Shown here: positions 1-5,000 of the stretch, in pieces
Position numbering within the stretch: the first letter of the stretch is position 1
How the letters are laid out: the number at the start of each line of letters is the position of its first letter
From: Fidelibacterota bacterium
GTDB lineage: Bacteria > Fidelibacterota > Marinisomatia > Marinisomatales > TCS55
Assembly: GCA_002701785.1 (NCBI GenBank)
Contig: NZXC01000008.1
Coordinates: 13,646 to 18,645, forward strand
Length of the DNA stretch: 5,000 nt
Direction: 5' to 3'
Notes under the pieces: generated by a model
Told to the model about the DNA's origin: nothing
The model's input: only the letters and a program-made list of their open reading frames with translations
The model's database searches: none
Position numbers and translations under genes: made by a program

Positions 1-428
1 CTAAAATTGCCTAAATCACTACCCTGAACAATTATACAACCGATAAATATTATCATTAGCGATATGGTGCTAAGAGTATTTATTTCTTTCCCATATACCA
101 ATTTTTCAATCAACAATGTAAATGCAGGTGCAACTATTCCTAAAACAGTTGTGTTTGCTATAGATGTCAACTTCAAGGCACCAAACCAAAAGATAAAATG
201 CATTGCTAAAGATGCCCCCGCTAAATATACCAACCTTGAATTCTTAGGGCTTATTGGACTATATGAAAAGAAGCTTGTATAAAACCATAAAGCTGCGCTT
301 GCGATTGCCATTCTCCAAAATGCTATCACAGCAGCAGGTACATAGGGCAAAAGCTTTGCAATAACTGGTGATGTAGATATTGCAAATAAGCCAATAATAA
401 GTAAGGGGTAAATTCGGTTGTTAAACAT
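1..428 (-). CDS. EamA/DMT-family membrane transporter, N-terminal part (runs off left edge)
   Basis: This is the first 142 residues of an inner-membrane permease of the drug/metabolite transporter (EamA) superfamily, which usually has about 280-300 residues and ten helices from a duplicated five-helix unit. One full five-helix unit is visible, with helices near residues 6-27, 30-53, 66-86, 89-109 and 118-136. EamA hallmarks seen are a conserved FWRMAIA in helix 2, a HFIFWFGALKLTS segment in helix 3, and ANTTVLGIVAPAF with its helix-4 proline, followed by the E-containing loop before helix 5. The substrate cannot be inferred; relatives export amino acids, metabolites or drugs. The ATG at 428-426 follows the TAA of the upstream exported-protein gene after only two bases (TAA CC ATG), which points to translational coupling. 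No Shine-Dalgarno sequence is visible. The gene may only be a co-transcribed passenger. The family call is firm; the second half lies outside the window. Confidence 0.9.
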   Translation of the reverse strand, partial: MFNNRIYPLLIIGLFAISTSPVIAKLLPYVPAAVIAFWRMAIASAALWFYTSFFSYSPISPKNSRLVYLAGASLAMHFIFWFGALKLTSIANTTVLGIVAPAFTLLIEKLVYGKEINTLSTISLMIIFIGCIIVQGSDLGNF

Positions 429-430
429 GG

Positions 431-1273
431 TTATTTATTTGTTATGGTATATTGTTGTGGAACAATAAAATCCTCTCTATTTAAAGGTTCTATTAGCAGA
501 TTGGTTATCTCAAGCTTCATTGTAAAAGTTGGATCCAATTCATTCTCTTCAAAGCTTTGAATTACAGCTTTAATTATTTCACCATTAATTTGGGGCAACT
601 GATGGTTTACATTCGTGGATTTTAGTATCATATTTGAAAATCCTGTTCCAAACCCAGCTATACTTGTATCTGGTCGCCCAAGAGACAGTTGTAATGATTT
701 ATTTAATGAATCAGCAAGTCTTAAAGCAGGCAGCAGAGGTGTTTCCCATTCTTGTATAATTAATATACCATCAGCAGAGTCGGTGATAGTTGTTGTCCAC
801 TTGATACTTTCAACACCCAGAACAGTCCCACCATGTTCTTTAATTCGATAAACACTATCTATAGAGCTTTCACCCCCCCCAAAGCCCACCGACCAACTAG
901 ATCTTTTCTTTTTAGAAGAGATGTTTTTTGTTTTAACAGAATCTTTTTTATATAATGCTTTTTCAAATGGCATTTGCTGATATTCTTTATCTTCAATATT
1001 ATATTTGAAAAATAGCTCATTTTTTGTATCAATTATTTTCCCTTTTGAATCATTGACTAACATCTTTGCGTAAAACCTTTTTGCTTCAGTTGTTTCAGTA
1101 TGATGCCAAATGTTAGGTCCAAAAACAAATGTATCTAATTTATCAATAGGCCCAACATATGGAATATTGAAGCTCATAGATAGTCCCATAGATACCTGTT
1201 GTTCAACTTGCGCAAAGACAAATTTTGCAACTATCAGAATAAATAAAGCTGATGCTTTTATATATATAAACAA
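431..1273 (-). CDS. Exported protein of unknown function (280 aa, TTG start)
   Basis: I do not recognise this protein with certainty. Residues 1-21 look like a short Sec signal peptide: K6, a hydrophobic run ALFILIVAKFVFA, and likely cleavage before Q22. The start must be TTG at 1273-1271 (or another non-ATG codon), because an in-frame TAG lies only one codon upstream and the first in-frame ATG is at residue 29, past the signal. The mature part looks beta-rich and is split by a basic and glycine-rich linker at about residues 110-137 (KKKR, then FGGGE). Before the linker is NELFFKYNIEDKEYQQMPFE; after it is GGTVLGVESIKWTTTITD, then IIQEWETPLLPALRLAD. This pattern (a 'keY.qMpf' strand, then a modified-residue-free Gly/Val/Trp strand pair, then a W-x-T-x-x-x-P motif) faintly recalls DUF4412-like periplasmic proteins, a guess from memory. 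The C-terminal part (about 225-280) has no recognisable domain. It lies 32 bases downstream of the CRTAC1 gene and two bases upstream of the transporter gene, so it is probably co-transcribed with both. Confidence 0.75.
   Translation of the reverse strand: MFIYIKASALFILIVAKFVFAQVEQQVSMGLSMSFNIPYVGPIDKLDTFVFGPNIWHHTETTEAKRFYAKMLVNDSKGKIIDTKNELFFKYNIEDKEYQQMPFEKALYKKDSVKTKNISSKKKRSSWSVGFGGGESSIDSVYRIKEHGGTVLGVESIKWTTTITDSADGILIIQEWETPLLPALRLADSLNKSLQLSLGRPDTSIAGFGTGFSNMILKSTNVNHQLPQINGEIIKAVIQSFEENELDPTFTMKLEITNLLIEPLNREDFIVPQQYTITNK
873..880. repeat. C8/G8 homopolymer inside the unknown exported-protein gene
   Basis: Eight consecutive C on the plus strand read as G8 on the coding strand. They encode the glycine run of the FGGGE segment near residues 131-135. 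G tracts of this length are unusual in such AT-rich DNA and are prone to slippage; a one-base change would shift the frame in mid-protein. It could be a phase-variable tract or just a low-complexity glycine linker. Confidence 0.9.
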
Positions 1274-1305
1274 GAACTATTAGATAACGATATTAATAAA
1301 AACGC

Positions 1306-3150
1306 TTATTGCTTGTTTAAGACCAGGGTGTTTTGATATAGCTTACCATTTTCGATAATATATACTGTTTGGTTTGTAGAAATATTATTAAAATGCTGAT
1401 TGATACCGCTTGGCCACTTTATTTCTAGTTTATCAATTTTGCTTTCTGAACCAAGGCCAAAATATAATTCTTTTGCGTGGGAGGAAAAGTATCCTTGACC
1501 AGACACTAATGATAACGAGAATGCTTCATTGGAAGTATAAACTACAACCTTAGCCCCAAAACCGTCCTTGTTTGATTTAACACCCTCAAGGCGAACTTTG
1601 ATCCAGTGATTTTTGTTGGTTGTTTCATTATGAAATAAAACCCCCCTTCCCTGATACTCATCAAATATATTATTTCCAGATCCGTCTTCTACTTGTTGGC
1701 CATTAACCGTAACAAACATATCCACCATACCATCATTATCATAATCTGCATATATTGCTGAACGATGAATGCGGGTCCCGGCGCTTAGGACACCTGAATT
1801 TTCTGTAATATCCTTAAATCGCCCAAAGCCATCATTCTCAAATAGTTGATTTGACTGCCTGTTGTCGCCGCTGACAGAGTTTAAATGTCCATTAGCAAAA
1901 AATAGATCCAAATCTTTATCATTATCTAAATCATATAACCCAGGTGCCCAACTAACTTTTGGCCATGTTAGTTTATGTAAAAGAGGAGATTCAAAATCTT
2001 GTACAAACACTGCATTGTTTAATTTTCCATCATTACTTGATTTATTATCGAGTAACATTGCCAACGTATTCACTTCAGCGGCGTAATTAGTATATACTAC
2101 GTCTGTTAACCCATCTTTATTAATGTCTCCTAAAGCTATACCCATGCTCCCGTCTGTTGTTCCTAACCCGCTTGGGCCAGAAAACTGCTTGAACGTTCCA
2201 TCTCCCTTATTTAAGTAAAACCCATTCGCATCTGTATCATTTGTTACAAAAAGGTCAGGCAACCCATCTTCATTAAAATCATTGAACACTGCCTGCATTG
2301 ACTTTCTAGACGCATCATCTAAAATACCAGTGGTTATAGTGACATCAGTAAAAGACCCATCCCCGTTATTTCTATATAATGTATTTGGTATGCCACCAAA
2401 ATCCATAGGGAAGCGCAAGCTAGTAAACTTTGGCCTTCTGGAAAAATCAACATAACCTGTAACATATAAATCTAAATCCCCATCATTATCATAATCCCCC
2501 CAAGCGGATCCGCCATACCATTTATCCCCAACCCCACCATGAAAAGCTTCTTTTGTAACATCTGAAAAGGTTTTGTTTTTATTGTTTTTATATAGTTTAA
2601 AATTTCCATAATTAGTAACAAATAGATCTGGGAAGCCATCGTTGTTATAATCAGCGGAAGATACCGCCATTCCTTCTCCGTCATCTTCAGCCCCAGACTT
2701 GTTTACTTGTGAAAACTTTCCATTACCCATATTCTCATAAAGGACATTAGTAATGCTTGCATCTCCTTGACAGTTAACTAAATAAAGATCCCAATCACCA
2801 TCACGATCATAATCAATCCATGCCGCACCCGAACCATTCATTTTTATTAAATGAATATTAGCAAATTCATCCATTGACATTAATCGGCCATTTGATTTCC
2901 AATATTCTTTTTCCTGTTCAAAAACCAGGTTTAACCCTTCGTTTGTTGCTGTCCCAACCACCGTAGGCCCAATTTCACACCAACGAGGTCTGGGCGCATA
3001 ATGAATAAAATCGATACCAGAAGAACTAGCCATATCTATTAATTTTATTGATGTATTATGCTGAGCAAATGATATGCTATGATTCATAATATTGAAGATG
3101 ATTATCAAAAATATATATATAAACTGAGTAATTTTTCTTTCTTTAGTCAT
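1306..3150 (-). CDS. CRTAC1-family exported protein: seven FG-GAP/VCBS repeats plus ASPIC/UnbV domain
   Basis: This is a secreted or envelope protein predicted to fold as a seven-bladed beta-propeller with a C-terminal ASPIC/UnbV domain, the CRTAC1 architecture. From the ATG at 3150 it has 614 residues. Residues 1-29 form a signal peptide (basic TKERK, hydrophobic FIYIFLIIIF, cleavage after SFA). Calcium-type loops of the form DxDxDGxxDL start near residues 113, 167, 219, 291, 342, 407 and 469, each followed by a strand such as LYLVN or LFVTN. The sixth has Lys for the usual Gly (DLDNDKDLDL). The ASPIC/UnbV domain spans about 514-600: NHWIKVRLEG, SNKDGFGAKV, a GQGYFSSHAKELYFGLG segment and EIKWPSG. 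Family members bind calcium and probably proteins; no catalytic activity is established. An in-frame ATG at 3198 would add 16 residues and overlap the upstream gene by 26 bases. I prefer 3150 because it puts the signal peptide at the N-terminus and leaves a 22-base gap. No Shine-Dalgarno is visible. It is probably co-transcribed with the lipoprotein gene before it. Confidence 0.93.
   Translation of the reverse strand: MTKERKITQFIYIFLIIIFNIMNHSISFAQHNTSIKLIDMASSSGIDFIHYAPRPRWCEIGPTVVGTATNEGLNLVFEQEKEYWKSNGRLMSMDEFANIHLIKMNGSGAAWIDYDRDGDWDLYLVNCQGDASITNVLYENMGNGKFSQVNKSGAEDDGEGMAVSSADYNNDGFPDLFVTNYGNFKLYKNNKNKTFSDVTKEAFHGGVGDKWYGGSAWGDYDNDGDLDLYVTGYVDFSRRPKFTSLRFPMDFGGIPNTLYRNNGDGSFTDVTITTGILDDASRKSMQAVFNDFNEDGLPDLFVTNDTDANGFYLNKGDGTFKQFSGPSGLGTTDGSMGIALGDINKDGLTDVVYTNYAAEVNTLAMLLDNKSSNDGKLNNAVFVQDFESPLLHKLTWPKVSWAPGLYDLDNDKDLDLFFANGHLNSVSGDNRQSNQLFENDGFGRFKDITENSGVLSAGTRIHRSAIYADYDNDGMVDMFVTVNGQQVEDGSGNNIFDEYQGRGVLFHNETTNKNHWIKVRLEGVKSNKDGFGAKVVVYTSNEAFSLSLVSGQGYFSSHAKELYFGLGSESKIDKLEIKWPSGINQHFNNISTNQTVYIIENGKLYQNTLVLNKQ
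1717..2814 (-). repeat. Seven degenerate FG-GAP/VCBS calcium-loop repeats within the CRTAC1 gene
   Basis: The loops are encoded at 2785-2814, 2623-2652, 2467-2496, 2251-2280, 2098-2127, 1903-1932 and 1717-1746. On the plus strand they appear as recurring words such as CATCATTATCATAATC, nearly identical in the third and seventh copies. Spacing is 51-72 residues, typical of propeller blades. They are diverged protein repeats, not a DNA-level tandem array. Confidence 0.9.
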
Positions 3151-3172
3151 AGCGTCATATATAAATAATTTA

Positions 3173-4228
3173 CTAGTTAAGCTCAATATTCGCTTCATTT
3201 ATAATTGACTTTATTTTTTCATCTTCATTTATAAAATCAGATAATGGAATGAAATCAAACTCAATTGTGTTAACGGTTTTTTCTAGTTCTTCTCTAGCTA
3301 ATTGTAATTCCCACTGTATTCGTTTAATTCTTTCTGTCATATTGTAATTACCGGAATACATTTCTTCTACGCTTATTGAAGCTCCACCATGTAGAAGCTC
3401 TAGCGTCTCATCAATAAATTTTTCACGCTCAAGAAGCATACTTATATCTTTTAAAGATGAATCAACATGTCCTATATTGATTTTAATGGATACAATCGAC
3501 TGTCCGTATTCACCAACATTATATATAAAAGCACCATCACCATAAGTCCTTGTTTTTCTTGGTATCTCCTTATGGCCGCTAACAAATATGAAATCTGCTT
3601 CTTTAAGGGTTTCTTTTAATTGTATGCTTTGCTCATATGATCCATTAAACATTACAGCTTGATACCTAGTTTTTTTTGCTAGTGTTTTTAACATCTTTTG
3701 ACCAGCTGAAACAGGATCAGTAATCGTGTATTTAGTATTATGCTTACTATTATTAGACAGGCCAATTATTCCGATTTTAAACCCATTTTTTTTAATAATC
3801 ACATATGGCTTAAATGCAAGTTTTCCAGATTTTGTGTCCAGTATATTTGAAGAGATAAATGGAAAATCAGCAAGTTTTTCTATGCGCTTTATGTCATCTT
3901 TAATAGATAAATCCTCAACCCCAACATTGAAGGCATCATAACCAATTTCATTATAACATTTAATTAATGCTGCAGAGTTAGCGTTGTCGGCAAATAGATT
4001 TCCAGCATCGAGAATTATTGGACTTATATTCATTCTTGCTTTATTTATATAGGTTGACCGCCTCGCAAGGCCACCCAAGCTTCCTCTGAGCATTTTTTTT
4101 GGATATAGCTCACCCTGAACATTACCAGTAACAAGAAATGAAAAACCCCCCGATACTACATTTTTTTCATCACAAGAAAATGATATAATAAATGAAATTG
4201 CAAATAAAAATATTTTTTTCTTCCACAT
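3173..4228 (-). CDS. Lipoprotein with UshA/5'-nucleotidase-like metallophosphoesterase fold, probably non-catalytic
   Basis: From the ATG at 4228 this is a 351-residue lipoprotein. Residues 1-18 (MWKKK, then a hydrophobic run) lead to an SFSC lipobox with lipid-carrying Cys19, followed by DEKN. The body matches the N-terminal domain of UshA-like phosphoesterases in layout: TGNVQGELYP at 34-43, GGLARR at 52-57, ILDAGN at 72-77, GYDAFNVGVEDL at 96-107, a PFISSNILD strand near 123-131, GIIGL near 153-157, FNGSYEQ near 194-200, SGHKE at 217-221 and VGEYGQSIVSI near 238-248. The ligands expected in active enzymes (DxH, DAGD, GNHE, H in 'SHxG', GHxH) read NxQ, DAGN, GVED, N and GHKE, so hydrolysis is doubtful. 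There is no C-terminal nucleotide-binding domain; after a short helical, charged stretch at about 296-320 the protein ends. A TTG five codons upstream (4243) is a less likely start. The gene begins 18 bases after the TPR gene stop and ends 22 bases before the CRTAC1 start. Fold call is good; function unknown. Confidence 0.85.
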   Translation of the reverse strand: MWKKKIFLFAISFIISFSCDEKNVVSGGFSFLVTGNVQGELYPKKMLRGSLGGLARRSTYINKARMNISPIILDAGNLFADNANSAALIKCYNEIGYDAFNVGVEDLSIKDDIKRIEKLADFPFISSNILDTKSGKLAFKPYVIIKKNGFKIGIIGLSNNSKHNTKYTITDPVSAGQKMLKTLAKKTRYQAVMFNGSYEQSIQLKETLKEADFIFVSGHKEIPRKTRTYGDGAFIYNVGEYGQSIVSIKINIGHVDSSLKDISMLLEREKFIDETLELLHGGASISVEEMYSGNYNMTERIKRIQWELQLAREELEKTVNTIEFDFIPLSDFINEDEKIKSIINEANIELN

Positions 4229-4246
4229 ATTATCAGAAACCAAAAA

Positions 4247-5000
4247 TTAATTATTTTTGATTTTATTTAAATATTTAATTGCAGAAATATTATCTGGCTG
4301 ATATTCCAGTGCGCGTTTCCAAGCATATATTGCATTATCTTTTTTATTGGATAAGGCATATACAACACCCATATTTAACCATACATCTATTAATTCAGGA
4401 TTTTTTTCAACAATGTAATTATATGTATTTATTGCTTTAACAGTATCCTCCTGTAGTAAATATAGATTTGCCACATTATTCCATATGTCATAATTATCTG
4501 GATCAAGAAACAATGCAACTTTATAAGAATGCATTGAATCGTTAAATCTTCCTGCTTTTCTAAGAGCAAATGCTAGCGCAGCATAGGAATAAGGATCATC
4601 TGGTAGGGCTCTTATAGTATTCTCTAAGTGGTCAATCTTTGCTTGAGCGGCGCGTACGTTTTCTGCTTCATCTAAATATTGTTGCCCCTCTATTTTTTGT
4701 CCAGATTGAATTAAAGCCCTACCGAGATTATAGTGAGCGCCATGATGCCAAGGCCATTTTTTTATTATTTCTCTAAGGCTATATATCGCATCTTTACCTT
4801 TATCCATTTGCACAAGAATTGTACTATACACATATTGATATTCTATATTATTTGGTTCCAAAGCATATGCTCTGCTTGCAAACCTTAGGGCCTTATTGAG
4901 ATTGCCTTCGTCCTCTTCTAGTTGAGCCAAGTTTAAATAAGCTGATGCGTAATTATTATTAAGCTCAATTGAATGTTGAAAACATATTCTTGCACTATCT
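4247..5000 (-). CDS. Tetratricopeptide-repeat protein, C-terminal part (runs off right edge)
   Basis: The frame is open to the window edge, giving 250 residues that end in IKYLNKIKNN. An internal TTG at 4930 is not a likely start, because TPR-type sequence (FQHSIELNNNYASAYLNLAQLEE) continues in frame upstream of it. At least six 34-residue TPR units are visible, counting from the edge at about 18-51, 52-85, 86-119, 136-169, 170-203 and 204-237. They show the W/Y-x-x-L/V-G/A-x-x-Y/L, A and P consensus positions, for example NNVANLYLLQEDTVKAINTYN and LNMGVVYALSNKKDNAIYAW. A 16-residue helical stretch with RAAQAKIDHLENTIRALP interrupts the third and fourth units. TPR solenoids are protein-binding scaffolds. 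No heme motif (CxxCH) or enzyme domain is seen here, but the N-terminal part is missing and could hold a signal peptide or another domain. It is the most upstream visible gene of the operon. The family call is firm; the partner is unknown. Confidence 0.93.
   Translation of the reverse strand, partial: DSARICFQHSIELNNNYASAYLNLAQLEEDEGNLNKALRFASRAYALEPNNIEYQYVYSTILVQMDKGKDAIYSLREIIKKWPWHHGAHYNLGRALIQSGQKIEGQQYLDEAENVRAAQAKIDHLENTIRALPDDPYSYAALAFALRKAGRFNDSMHSYKVALFLDPDNYDIWNNVANLYLLQEDTVKAINTYNYIVEKNPELIDVWLNMGVVYALSNKKDNAIYAWKRALEYQPDNISAIKYLNKIKNN

Noticed and set aside
64..282. Open frame on the plus strand opposite the transporter gene
   Set aside because: It is antisense to clear EamA helices, and its translation has no recognisable domain.
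615..851. Plus-strand open frame opposite the unknown exported protein
   Set aside because: It lies wholly inside the longer minus-strand gene, which has a signal peptide and fits the operon.
1274..1305. Promoter or terminator between the CRTAC1 gene and the unknown exported-protein gene
   Set aside because: The 32-base gap is AT-rich, but I see no stem-loop with a T run and no convincing promoter pair.
1862..2086. Plus-strand open frame opposite the CRTAC1 gene
   Set aside because: It is antisense to well-supported propeller repeats and has low-complexity content.
2472..2684. Second minus-strand frame inside the CRTAC1 gene
   Set aside because: It is an out-of-frame reading of the FG-GAP repeats with Met/Ile-rich, unprotein-like sequence.
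1717..2814. Recurring CATCATTATCATAATC-like words suggesting a CRISPR array or tandem repeat
   Set aside because: Spacing is irregular (51-72 codons) and each word encodes a DxDxDGxxDL loop in one continuous frame, so it is a protein repeat.
3151..3198. Upstream ATG at 3198 as the start of the CRTAC1 gene
   Set aside because: It would add 16 residues before an otherwise normal signal peptide and overlap the upstream gene by 26 bases; the ATG at 3150 fits better.
3726..3941. Plus-strand open frame opposite the lipoprotein gene
   Set aside because: It is a shadow of the conserved phosphoesterase-like region on the other strand.

Overview
The window is an AT-rich stretch of bacterial chromosome, densely packed, with all five genes on the minus strand. 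They read from right to left with gaps of only 18, 22, 32 and 2 bases, so they look like part of one operon. The first gene (TPR protein) runs off the right edge and the last (DMT transporter) runs off the left edge, so both are partial. There is no rRNA, tRNA, mobile element, CRISPR array or convincing terminator, and no credible plus-strand gene. Three features fit a low-GC Gram-negative of the FCB group, such as Bacteroidota or Neomarinimicrobiota: the AT-rich composition, the lack of visible Shine-Dalgarno sequences, and the mix of a lipoprotein, Sec-exported proteins and a CRTAC1-type FG-GAP/UnbV protein. That placement is an inference from style, not from a marker gene.

Layout in transcription order: (1) 5000-4247, C-terminal part of a tetratricopeptide-repeat protein. 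(2) 4228-3173, a lipoprotein with the fold signature of the UshA/5'-nucleotidase metallophosphoesterases, but with almost all expected metal ligands replaced. (3) 3150-1306, an exported seven-repeat FG-GAP/VCBS beta-propeller ending in an ASPIC/UnbV domain (CRTAC1 family). (4) 1273-431, an exported protein of unknown function, apparently starting at TTG and carrying an internal G8 homopolymer. (5) 428-1, the N-terminal half of an EamA/DMT-family membrane transporter, starting two bases after the previous stop.

Genes 2 to 4 all encode proteins that leave the cytoplasm: one anchored by lipid, two with cleavable signal peptides. Together with the TPR scaffold protein this suggests a cell-envelope or surface assembly of protein-binding modules (TPR, calcium-type propeller, non-catalytic phosphoesterase fold). 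The physiological role cannot be read from the window. The most interesting points are the apparent pseudoenzyme lipoprotein, its fixed position between a TPR gene and a CRTAC1 gene, and the unknown exported protein downstream.
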